A stretch of 17,290 nt of DNA from Actinomycetota bacterium. Its GTDB lineage: Bacteria; Actinomycetota; Actinomycetes; Nanopelagicales; Nanopelagicaceae. Of this stretch, positions 1 to 5,956 are shown one piece after another. Location: the NCBI GenBank assembly GCA_947457445.1, contig CANGVO010000007.1:1-17290 (forward strand), given 5' to 3'. The notes below the pieces were generated by a model that was not told the DNA's origin, did not search any database, and saw only the letters and a list, made by a program, of their open reading frames with translations. Every line of letters starts with the position of its first letter. The stretch's first letter is position 1. The position numbers were made by a program, and so were the translations under genes.

Positions 1-106
1 CAAGAGAACCCGCAAAGCCAAAGGGAGTTAAATCAACATCGCGCACGAGTGCATTGGTAATAACCTCTTCAGGTGCTCCTTCGGGAAGTTTAATTTCGGT
101 AGTCAT
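1..106 (-). CDS. fadB: FadB-type 3-hydroxyacyl-CoA dehydrogenase/enoyl-CoA hydratase, N-terminal part only
   Basis: Only the first 35 codons lie in the window; the rest runs off the left edge. The peptide begins MTTEIKLPEGAPEEV and continues with a VITNALVRDVDL segment. This resembles, from memory, the N-terminus of streptomycete FadB proteins (a segment like EVVTQAHVRHLDL before the hydratase domain). Such proteins hydrate enoyl-CoA and oxidise 3-hydroxyacyl-CoA in beta-oxidation, feeding the thiolase encoded just upstream. The ATG at 104-106 shares one base with the thiolase TAA (TAATG), and a full AGGAGGT ribosome site lies in the last thiolase codons, so the two are one translationally coupled unit. 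The identification rests on a short peptide plus the fadA neighbour; no catalytic residues are visible. Confidence 0.6.
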   Translation of the reverse strand, partial: MTTEIKLPEGAPEEVITNALVRDVDLTPFGFAGSL

Positions 107-1296
107 TATTTTGAACCTCCTGAAAAGTGTGGGTTTTCCCAAATAACGCTGCCACCCATGCCTAGTCCGATGCACATTGTTGTTAACCCATAACGAACTT
201 CAGGATGTTCTTCAAAAGACCGCGCCAGATTAAGCGCTAAACGAATACCTGAGGATGCGAGCGGGTGTCCTACGGCAATTGCACCACCGTATGGATTTAC
301 TCGCGGATCGTCATCTGCGATTCCGAAGTGATCAAGAAACGCAATTACTTGCACGGCGAATGCTTCATTAATTTCGAAAGCACCGATATCGCCTATGGAA
401 AGTCCCGCTTTTGCGAGCGCTTTTATGGTTGAAGGCACAGGTCCGTATCCCATTACTTCTGGTTCTACTCCAGCGAAAGCGTAGGAAACTAATTTGGCCT
501 TAATCGTTAACCCAAGCTCTTTTGCTTTATCTTCACTTGAAAGTAATGCGGCAGTGGCGCCGTCGTTAAGTCCTGATGAATTTCCAGGAGTCACGCGACC
601 AGCAGGACGAAATGGCGTCTTAAGAGTCGCCAAACCTTCCATCGTTGTTGTTGGACGTGGCGGTTCATCAACAGTTGCAATGCCCCAACCCATCTCTGGA
701 ATTCGCGCGGCAGTTGGAATTAAATCGCGTTGTATTTTGCCGGCAGCGTATGCAGCAGCAGTCTTCATCTGAGAGTTATATGCATAACGATCTGCTCGTT
801 CTTTAGTTAACTGTGGAAAGCGATCATGTAGACGTTCTGCAGTTGCGCCCATGGCGAGCGCATCTTGGTCCACAATTTTTTCTGCGAGATAACGCGGATT
901 TGGATCTAGGCCATCGCCTATTGGATGGTTTCCCATATGTTCAACCCCGCCTGCAATTGCGATATCAATTGAACCAATTGCAATTGCGCCAGCAAGAGAA
1001 GTCATGGCTGTCATTGCACCCGCACACCAGCGATCAACTGAATAACCTGGCACGGTAACTGGAAGCCCTGCCAACAATGAAACGCTTCGACCTAAGTTCA
1101 TACCTTGGTCACCAGTTTGAGTGGCTGCAGCTATTGCAACATCTTCGATCGCATCTGGTGCAACTTTAGGATTGCGCTCTAGAAGACCACGCATGACTCG
1201 AACCATTAAGTCATCGGCGCGAGTGCCGGAATACATGCTGCCGGCCTTACCAAATGGGGTACGAACAGCATCAACTAAGACAACGTTGCGAGACAT
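106..1296 (-). CDS. fadA: Acetyl-CoA C-acyltransferase (thiolase)
   Basis: Thiolase of 396 residues, full length for the family. It cleaves 3-ketoacyl-CoA to acetyl-CoA and a shortened acyl-CoA. The nucleophilic cysteine is Cys91 in DRWCAGA. Active-site motifs follow in order: NEAF at about 310-313, GHP with His344, and the second cysteine Cys375 in CIGLGMGG. The glycine-rich loop after His344 reads HPLASSG instead of the common HPLGASG, a mild variation. Transcribed leftward with fadB immediately downstream (TAATG overlap), forming the usual fadA-fadB pair. The start is supported by an AGAGAAAG purine tract about ten bases upstream, so this gene has a normal leader. A biosynthetic acetoacetyl-CoA role is possible, but the fadB partner favours fatty-acid degradation. 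Confidence 0.93.
   Translation of the reverse strand: MSRNVVLVDAVRTPFGKAGSMYSGTRADDLMVRVMRGLLERNPKVAPDAIEDVAIAAATQTGDQGMNLGRSVSLLAGLPVTVPGYSVDRWCAGAMTAMTSLAGAIAIGSIDIAIAGGVEHMGNHPIGDGLDPNPRYLAEKIVDQDALAMGATAERLHDRFPQLTKERADRYAYNSQMKTAAAYAAGKIQRDLIPTAARIPEMGWGIATVDEPPRPTTTMEGLATLKTPFRPAGRVTPGNSSGLNDGATAALLSSEDKAKELGLTIKAKLVSYAFAGVEPEVMGYGPVPSTIKALAKAGLSIGDIGAFEINEAFAVQVIAFLDHFGIADDDPRVNPYGGAIAVGHPLASSGIRLALNLARSFEEHPEVRYGLTTMCIGLGMGGSVIWENPHFSGGSK
115..121 (-). promoter_or_regulatory. Strong Shine-Dalgarno site for fadB inside the thiolase 3' end
   Basis: On the minus strand AGGAGGT reads across the last glycine codons of the thiolase, nine bases before the fadB ATG. It is a near-perfect anti-16S match. 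It stands out here because many other genes in the window have no leader at all. It supports the fadB start and coupled translation. Confidence 0.7.
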
Positions 1297-1354
1297 TTAA
1301 ATCCACTTTCTCTTTAGAGCAGGCGATGATCTGCCGTTGGCGGGCAGGCGCTTG

Positions 1355-1360
1355 CTTATA
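1355..1360 (-). promoter_or_regulatory. Possible -10 box for the thiolase-fadB operon
   Basis: TATAAG on the minus strand matches the -10 consensus at five of six positions and would start a transcript near 1348, giving a leader of about 50 bases. I see no convincing -35. A small hairpin (CTGCC/GGCAG, 1331-1347) would form the very 5' end of this leader. It could instead be left over from efeU termination, because efeU ends at 1404. Confidence 0.3.
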
Positions 1361-1403
1361 GAGAAATGTTACTCGTCAGTAGGCAAAAGTGGAACAGCCG
1401 TGG

Positions 1404-2234
1404 TTAGGCGTTGACTGCAACCTTTGGCTTTGCCGCGTTCTTTCCCTTTGAAAGGTAGGGAATAAGCACGGCAAGCAGGTAAATACTCCAACCAATGAAC
1501 TGAACGAAGGAGGTTGTTGTATCAAAGCCAACCAGGCCACCCAGGATTGAACTAAGCAATGATTCTTTTGCAATCCAAGGGGTTACATCCCAGAGGAAGC
1601 TATCTACTCCCGGCAAATATCCAAGCTCTTGGAATTCGTGGATTCCGTAGGAGAGAACACCGGCGGCAATAATGATTAATGCAACGCCTGTGATTGTAAA
1701 GAATTTTGAGAGATTTAATTTCACAGAACGGTTATAGATTGCATAACCGAGAAATACTGCAAGTCCGAGTCCGAGAATTAATCCAACTGTGGAACTTGAT
1801 GCAACGCCGACAGTTTTAAAGTTGCTGTAAACGAAAAGCGCAGTTTCCAATCCTTCACGTACGACCGCAAAAAAAGCCACTAAAGCAAGGCTTATTGGGC
1901 CACCCATGAGTGCGCTATCAACTTTGCCGTGCAACTCATCGCGCAAATAACGAGCTGTTCGCTTCATCCAAAAGACCATCCAAGTTACAAGCCCGACTGC
2001 TAGAAACGATGTTATTCCAGCGAATAATTCTTCTCCGCGGGAGGAAAGTTCAGCGGAAGTAAATGCGAGCAATCCGCCAAGTGCCAAACTTGCAGCAAGG
2101 GCAACACCGACACCGGTCCAGAGCGGCTTAAGCAAATGGCGTCGATCAGTTCGAACGATGTAAGCGACAAGGATTCCAACGATTAACGCGGCCTCAAGGC
2201 CCTCGCGCAAGGCGATAATGAAGGTGCTAAGCAT
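1404..2234 (-). CDS. efeU: FTR1/EfeU family iron permease
   Basis: Polytopic membrane protein of 276 residues, seven predicted membrane segments. It carries the two REGLE signatures of the FTR1/EfeU family: Arg10-Glu14 in the first helix and Arg126-Glu130 (VVREGLETALF) in the fourth. In this family the two acidic motifs line the iron path. EfeU normally works with the periplasmic EfeO and the peroxidase EfeB, but neither is present nearby, so this is a solo permease or its partners are elsewhere. It lies 56 bases after rnd on the same strand but appears to have its own promoter. No ribosome site precedes the ATG; a TAGATT box lies six bases before it, which suggests a leaderless message. The lysine-rich C-terminal tail is probably cytoplasmic. 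Confidence 0.9.
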   Translation of the reverse strand: MLSTFIIALREGLEAALIVGILVAYIVRTDRRHLLKPLWTGVGVALAASLALGGLLAFTSAELSSRGEELFAGITSFLAVGLVTWMVFWMKRTARYLRDELHGKVDSALMGGPISLALVAFFAVVREGLETALFVYSNFKTVGVASSSTVGLILGLGLAVFLGYAIYNRSVKLNLSKFFTITGVALIIIAAGVLSYGIHEFQELGYLPGVDSFLWDVTPWIAKESLLSSILGGLVGFDTTTSFVQFIGWSIYLLAVLIPYLSKGKNAAKPKVAVNA

Positions 2235-2240
2235 GGGCTA

Positions 2241-2270
2241 AATCTAGAACTGAACTGCCTATTTACGCAA
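2241..2270 (-). promoter_or_regulatory. Leaderless promoter of efeU
   Basis: On the minus strand a -35-like TTGCGT (2265-2270) is followed after 18 bases by TAGATT (2241-2246), then six bases and the ATG. Transcription would begin at or next to the start codon. The -35 sits inside one arm of the 2263-2286 inverted repeat, so this promoter could be controlled by whatever binds there. Confidence 0.5.
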
Positions 2271-2286
2271 CTTAAGTGTTGCGTAA
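2263..2286. repeat. Perfect 9-bp inverted repeat over the efeU -35 region (operator or hairpin)
   Basis: Arms TTACGCAAC (2263-2271) and GTTGCGTAA (2278-2286) are perfect complements with a six-base spacer. The repeat fills most of the gap between the rnd stop and efeU. It has no T tract on either side, so it is a poor intrinsic terminator. Its overlap with the -35 suggests a protein-binding site. It does not look like the DtxR/IdeR iron box (TTAGG...CCTAA). Whether it responds to iron is unknown. Confidence 0.55.
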
Positions 2287-2290
2287 TTCA

Positions 2291-3601
2291 TCACAAAGCC
2301 TCAGCCGCTGCTTCCTCGCCATCGGCGACAGGCTCAGCTAAAGGCTCTGTCTCCAACAGGGCAGATTCCAAGATAGGGGCTGCAATTTCGATCTGCCAGG
2401 AACGTGCACCCAAAGTAGTCAGCGCCTCGGCCACAGCGCCTTTTGGGGCCATCCAGCACACTCTGCGTACAAATTCCGGCGTAATCATATTCTCAAGGGG
2501 AATGGAGAGCTCGAGCGCTTTTTCGGTTAACCGCGCACGGGCATGGGTCAGCGGCGCGTACTTTTCTGGAAAACGCTCGCGCCAGATCTTTATTGGCGGC
2601 AGAGAATCAGAATCAGAACGCGCCTTGGGCCATTGATCTTCAGGCAGAGCAAGGGCATCAGAAATCGCGCTAATCCACGTAGCAGCATTTTCGAGCCAAC
2701 GCGCTCGCAAACCCAGGGGACGCAGGGAGCGCTCTAAATCTTTCTTCGTCTTAATCGGCTTGGAATGAGCAACCATCGCAAGTTCCACGATCGCCGAATC
2801 CGATAACAATCGCCCTTGCGAGATATCAACTTCTTGCGCGATTTCGTTGCGAACCATCCAGAGCGAGCGCACGATGGCAAGCTGTTCGCGTTTCTTAACT
2901 TTGTGCATTCCTGATGTGCGGCGCCATGGATCAATTCTTGGCGGTGGTGGGGGAGCATCCAATATGGATTGAAATTCTTCCTCTGCCCATTTTAATTTAT
3001 TCGCGCTCGCTAATAACCCGTGAACTTTGTCGCGAAGTTCGATCAGCAATTCGACATCGAGGGCCGCATAATTCAGCCAATCCTTGGGCAATGGACGTTG
3101 CGACCAATCGGCGGCCGAATGTTCTTTGGCCAGAGATACTTCCATTAGAGATTCCAGCAGAGGTCCTAATCCAACCCGAGGCAATCCTGCAAGACGTCCA
3201 CCAAGTTCGGTATCAAATAAATTAACTGGGTTTATTCCGAGCTCCCGCAGGCATGGCAAATCTTGAGTACTAGCATGCAAAATAACTTCGTCGGTTCGCA
3301 ACAAGTCATTTAATTGTGCAAACAAATGGTGCCCGGGGCCGAATGGAATAGGGTCAATTAAATGCAACCCACCACCATTTCGTTTTATCTGAATTAAATA
3401 TGCACGAGCGCTAAATTTAAATCCTGAAGCTCTTTCGGCATCGACTGCAAAAGGTCCGGTTCCGCTTGCTAATTCAGAGAGCGCCTTTTCGAATAAAGAT
3501 TCACTATCGATTACTTGTGGGACTCCATTTGCGGGAGCCAACAACGGGACAGCGGTCGGGGATTCCTGGCTCTCTTCAGAAGGATTAACTGGTTGCGTCA
3601 T
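2291..3601 (-). CDS. rnd: Ribonuclease D family 3'-5' exonuclease with HRDC domain
   Basis: Protein of 436 residues with a DEDDy exonuclease domain at about 30-200. Metal-binding residues are visible: Asp54 and Glu56 (VDAERA), Asp114 (HASTQDLPCL), Tyr178 and Asp182 (YAALDVELL). An HRDC domain follows at about 235-310, and a C-terminal extension ends in an acidic alanine-rich tail. The family trims 3' ends of tRNA and other small RNAs in the cytoplasm. It lies 30 bases after the DUF3000 gene and is probably co-transcribed. From memory, DUF3000, RNase D, thiolase and FadB stand together in many actinobacteria, and here efeU is inserted in that order. No ribosome site or clear -10 box precedes the ATG, so the exact start is less certain than the domain call. 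Confidence 0.9.
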   Translation of the reverse strand: MTQPVNPSEESQESPTAVPLLAPANGVPQVIDSESLFEKALSELASGTGPFAVDAERASGFKFSARAYLIQIKRNGGGLHLIDPIPFGPGHHLFAQLNDLLRTDEVILHASTQDLPCLRELGINPVNLFDTELGGRLAGLPRVGLGPLLESLMEVSLAKEHSAADWSQRPLPKDWLNYAALDVELLIELRDKVHGLLASANKLKWAEEEFQSILDAPPPPPRIDPWRRTSGMHKVKKREQLAIVRSLWMVRNEIAQEVDISQGRLLSDSAIVELAMVAHSKPIKTKKDLERSLRPLGLRARWLENAATWISAISDALALPEDQWPKARSDSDSLPPIKIWRERFPEKYAPLTHARARLTEKALELSIPLENMITPEFVRRVCWMAPKGAVAEALTTLGARSWQIEIAAPILESALLETEPLAEPVADGEEAAAEAL

Positions 3602-3631
3602 ATTGAAATTTTCAGCAAAATCTTTTTTGCA

Positions 3632-4213
3632 TCACGCCTTGCGACGTGCCGCCGAAATTGGAGCAACGCCTTCGGCGATCGGTGCCAGGCCAGCAACTTC
3701 ACCCAATAAATTGCACCATGCTTGAATATGAGCAAGCATTTCTGTGCTGTCGTTAATTATCGGACTCCAAGATGCGCGAATTTCGATTTCTGATTCATCA
3801 TTTCTTGGAGATAACTTGCCAAAAGATGCACTCGATACTCGAGTAACCGTTCCGCTAGGGGCATTAAATTCGCATCCCGCTGCAGAGAGTGAATCCAGCA
3901 GCCAAGTCCAGCCGACCTCAGGTAGCAGTGGATCATCTTGCATCGCTTCATCAACATCTGCACTTAGAAATGTAACGCAGCGAAATTCGCCTTCCCAAGT
4001 ATCTTGTCCGCCAGGTTCGTGAAGAAGAACGAAACGACCAGATGCAATTTCATCTTCGGCATCACCAAGTAAGCCATTTGAAACGTCGGCGGTAAAGGCA
4101 AAAGAATAAGTTGCCAATTTTTGTGGCGCTGGAACTTCTTCTAAAATTATTTCAGCCCGAGGGGTTGCAGTTCGAAGGTGATCAATCATGCGATTGAACT
4201 GGGCGACATCCAC
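3632..4213 (-). CDS. DUF3000 domain protein
   Basis: Protein of 193 residues matching the actinobacterial DUF3000 family along its whole length. Recognisable stretches are EEVPAPQKLA, the GRFVLLHEPGGQDTWEGEFR core (about residues 60-80), DPLLPEVGWTWL and EIRASWSP. Its function is unknown; no signal peptide, membrane segment or catalytic motif is visible. It is the first gene of a minus-strand run with RNase D 30 bases downstream, which hints at a housekeeping role. The start is a GTG at 4211-4213, chosen because TAGAAT lies exactly six bases upstream and the N-terminus (VDVAQFNRMIDHLR) then fits the family. No ribosome site is present, so translation is probably leaderless from GTG. Confidence 0.88.
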   Translation of the reverse strand: MDVAQFNRMIDHLRTATPRAEIILEEVPAPQKLATYSFAFTADVSNGLLGDAEDEIASGRFVLLHEPGGQDTWEGEFRCVTFLSADVDEAMQDDPLLPEVGWTWLLDSLSAAGCEFNAPSGTVTRVSSASFGKLSPRNDESEIEIRASWSPIINDSTEMLAHIQAWCNLLGEVAGLAPIAEGVAPISAARRKA

Positions 4214-4219
4214 TGCTTA

Positions 4220-4225
4220 ATTCTA
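4220..4225 (-). promoter_or_regulatory. -10 box of the DUF3000-rnd transcript (leaderless)
   Basis: TAGAAT on the minus strand matches the -10 consensus at five of six positions and is separated from the GTG start by six bases. No good -35 is seen. It faces away from the EamA promoter in a 72-base divergent gap. Confidence 0.5.
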
Positions 4226-4271
4226 AAGATATACGTGTGCTTTAAGTGGGAGGCAGGGCGCGGGGCTGTTG

Positions 4272-4277
4272 TAGCCT
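4272..4277 (+). promoter_or_regulatory. -10 box of the EamA transporter gene (probably leaderless)
   Basis: TAGCCT lies eight bases before the ATG at 4286, placing the predicted transcript start at or within two bases of the start codon. The same hexamer precedes the RibD_C gene at 5616-5621, and the related TAACCT occurs at two more starts, which supports a shared promoter type. The -35 is weak. Confidence 0.4.
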
Positions 4278-4285
4278 TGCTCGCT

Positions 4286-5128
4286 ATGGCCACCTTGTTA
4301 GCTCTTTTTTCGAGTCTCTTATGGGGAACGGCCGATTATCACGGTGGAAAGTTAAGTAAGACTCACCCTGCTATCGCCGTTCTTGGAGTTACTCAGGCGA
4401 TTGGTTTAATTTTTGGTATTGCTCTTGCAATCGTTAGTGGTGAATTCACAAGTAGCGCTTTTGGAGCAGATGGATATTTCTTTCCTGGTGCACTTGCCGG
4501 AATATTGGGTTACTGCGGTTTGATTTGTTTATATGCAGGATTGTCTACGGGGCGCATGGGCGTCGTATCTCCCATAAGCGGATTGTCAGCGCTAATTCCA
4601 GTTGCATACGCATACTTTGTTAAAGGTGATCGACTTTCATTAATTTTATCTATAGGTGCAGCACTTGCAATTATTGGTGCATTTTTAGCAAGTGGTCCAG
4701 AAATGTCTCAAGGACTACCAATCAAGCCTTTGATTCTGGCGCTAGGTGCAGCAGGTGGTTTTGGAACCGCACTAGTTTTCATGGCGATTGGATCACAAGG
4801 AAGTGCGTTGATGACCATGGTAATGATGCGTGCAACTACTTTCTTCGTCTCACTCGCAATATTTGCTAAGTATCGAACTTTAGGTGGGCTAACTTTTAAG
4901 CAATCACCTATTTTGATATTTATCGGATGTGCAGATTTTCTAGCTAATTTGTTACTCGGTATTGCAACGACAAAAGGTAATCTCACTTTGTCTATGGTGC
5001 TCGGCGCGTTATATCCAATTTTCACAGCACTGCTCGCATTTAAATTCTTACACGAGCGATTACATAGAATTCAGTACCTCGGAATTTTTGCCGCTGTCGC
5101 TGGTGTGGCAATTATTTCAGCGTTTTAG
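4286..5128 (+). CDS. EamA-type (drug/metabolite transporter superfamily) membrane transporter
   Basis: Integral membrane protein of 280 residues with about ten hydrophobic helices in two similar halves, the layout of EamA/DMT exporters. It starts MATLLALFSSLLWGTADYHGGK, in which the first-helix SLLWGT motif is typical. Substrate cannot be read from sequence; family members export amino acids, purines or other metabolites. The reading frame is open upstream to 4178, but that start would overlap the divergent DUF3000 gene, add a non-membrane tail and bypass the promoter, so the ATG at 4286 is preferred. The last 17 bases overlap the convergent RibD_C gene, leaving no room for a separate terminator. 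Confidence 0.87.
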   Translation: MATLLALFSSLLWGTADYHGGKLSKTHPAIAVLGVTQAIGLIFGIALAIVSGEFTSSAFGADGYFFPGALAGILGYCGLICLYAGLSTGRMGVVSPISGLSALIPVAYAYFVKGDRLSLILSIGAALAIIGAFLASGPEMSQGLPIKPLILALGAAGGFGTALVFMAIGSQGSALMTMVMMRATTFFVSLAIFAKYRTLGGLTFKQSPILIFIGCADFLANLLLGIATTKGNLTLSMVLGALYPIFTALLAFKFLHERLHRIQYLGIFAAVAGVAIISAF

Positions 5129-5609
5129 CCTCAATAAATAAAGTGTCTCCAATTTTTTGACGATCGATGTCGAGAAAATTCTGCAATAGCTCTTCAAAAT
5201 TAACCAAGTCATCGCCACCATTCACATCAGTAACGCTCAGATAAATTCCATCTAGCATCCTGACCGATAAGAGATGCTCCAACATCAGCGCACCGGATTC
5301 GACTAATACCTTTGGGCCAAAGCGATTAACACCCTTTTCAATTGCTGCCACCGGAGAAAGATTCCACCAATGAGCCAAACGGTTATCGGCCAAGGCGTTG
5401 ACCATAGATCGTGATGAAACAACTACGGGGACGGGGGTGCGGTGATATGGCTCGGTGCGAGCGGTCTGCCCACCGATAAAAATGAAATCAACGGTGCGAC
5501 GGCGCGCTAAAAATGCTGTGCGATCAACGCCACTCGAAATCGCTCGAGAGGATCCGTCTTTGGAAGTTGCCCCATCAGCGCCAACAACCAAGGATGCAAA
5601 AACAGACAT
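5112..5609 (-). CDS. Short RibD C-terminal-domain (pyrimidine/dihydrofolate reductase-like) protein
   Basis: Protein of 165 residues with RibD_C fold signatures: a start SLVVGADGATSKDGSSRAIS like the family's S-LDG-----S--IS, the NADPH-site-like DFIFIGGQTARTEPY (about 42-56), and VESGALMLEHLL...LDGIYLSVTD near 107-128. The fold reduces a pyrimidine intermediate of riboflavin synthesis or related substrates with NADPH. Streptomycete homologues I recall are about 240 residues, so this one is markedly shorter, with the middle region and C-terminus trimmed. With no other riboflavin gene nearby, the substrate is unassigned. The ATG is preceded at six bases by TAGCCT, indicating a leaderless message. 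The 3' end overlaps the EamA gene by 17 bases. Confidence 0.78.
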   Translation of the reverse strand: MSVFASLVVGADGATSKDGSSRAISSGVDRTAFLARRRTVDFIFIGGQTARTEPYHRTPVPVVVSSRSMVNALADNRLAHWWNLSPVAAIEKGVNRFGPKVLVESGALMLEHLLSVRMLDGIYLSVTDVNGGDDLVNFEELLQNFLDIDRQKIGDTLFIEAKTLK

Positions 5610-5615
5610 ACCGAA

Positions 5616-5621
5616 AGGCTA
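5616..5621 (-). promoter_or_regulatory. -10 box of the RibD_C gene (leaderless)
   Basis: TAGCCT on the minus strand lies six bases before the ATG at 5607-5609. It forms a divergent promoter pair with the box of the Cys-rich gene at 5672-5677. Confidence 0.45.
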
Positions 5622-5671
5622 GCGCGCAGGTGCCGGACTTTGGCTGCGGCAGGGCTGTCAGTGGTGTGCCT

Positions 5672-5677
5672 TATCGT
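5672..5677 (+). promoter_or_regulatory. -10 box of the Cys-rich small gene (leaderless)
   Basis: TATCGT ends seven bases before the ATG at 5685, as in the other leaderless starts of this window. It supports the short form of the gene rather than an upstream start at 5640. No strong -35 is apparent. Confidence 0.4.
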
Positions 5678-5684
5678 CTCTCAC

Positions 5685-5870
5685 ATGATCATTACATGTG
5701 AAACTTGCGCTGTTCGAGATATTGGTTGCGGTGATTGTGTTCTAACTTTTTTCTTGGAAAAAAAGCAAGATCAATCTGCGCATTGTGAAATTCCTGATAA
5801 GACTGCGCAGGCCATTGATCTACTCTCATCTCGAGGAATTGTTCGGCCACTTCGCTTTAATTCAGCGTAA
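5685..5870 (+). CDS. Small Cys-rich protein with CxxC-x6-CxxC motif
   Basis: Protein of 61 residues beginning MIITCETCAVRDIGCGDCVL. Cys5, Cys8, Cys15 and Cys18 form a CxxC-x6-CxxC array suited to binding zinc or another metal. A variable hydrophilic linker follows, then a C-terminal helix AIDLLSSRGIVRPLRF. I recall similar small proteins in other actinobacteria (a CxxC-VR----CGDCVVTVLL start and an 'AAGLVPPLRL'-like end), often beside NlpC/P60 genes, so this appears to be a conserved family of unknown role. It sits between a divergent reductase and the NlpC/P60 gene. The ATG at 5685 is chosen because a TATCGT box lies seven bases before it and the family similarity begins there. Upstream residues from the earlier in-frame ATG look unconserved. 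Confidence 0.75.
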   Translation: MIITCETCAVRDIGCGDCVLTFFLEKKQDQSAHCEIPDKTAQAIDLLSSRGIVRPLRFNSA

Positions 5871-5905
5871 TTTCCCGAAAATAGTTAAATTCACAGGCTA
5901 GCCAC

Positions 5906-5923
5906 GCTTAACTTAAGTTGAGC
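5906..5923. repeat. 18-bp near-perfect palindrome over the NlpC/P60 gene -35
   Basis: GCTTAAC and GTTGAGC flank a TTAA centre; one position of nine per arm is mismatched and the inner ten bases AACTTAAGTT are a perfect palindrome. It ends exactly on the -35 hexamer TTGAGC, so a protein bound here would touch the promoter. The AACTTAAGT string also occurs in the efeU repeat at 2269-2277. Confidence 0.45.
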
Positions 5924-5947
5924 CAGTGTTATATCCCGCGTTAACCT
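5918..5947 (+). promoter_or_regulatory. Promoter of the NlpC/P60 hydrolase gene
   Basis: TTGAGC (5918-5923), an 18-base spacer and TAACCT (5942-5947) form the best two-part promoter in the window. The start codon is nine bases after the -10, so the leader would be only about two or three bases. Confidence 0.5.
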
Positions 5948-5956
5948 AGAACTCTT

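Noticed and set aside
494..1058. Plus-strand open frames of 81-92 residues opposite the thiolase
   Set aside because: They lie fully antisense to a well-supported gene and their peptides show no domain or start signal.
1331..1347. Terminator of efeU
   Set aside because: The stem is only 5 bp and no T tract follows on the minus strand; too weak to call.
2543..3266. Several open frames on both strands within rnd
   Set aside because: Low-complexity or basic peptides, entirely inside the RNase D gene, with no start signals.
4178..4285. N-terminal extension of the EamA transporter starting at 4178
   Set aside because: It overlaps the divergent DUF3000 start, adds a non-membrane stretch, and the promoter-like TAGCCT lies inside it.
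5513..5701. Plus-strand frame of 62 residues spanning the RibD_C start
   Set aside because: Antisense to the RibD_C coding start and basic in composition; the real small gene here is 5685-5870 in another frame.
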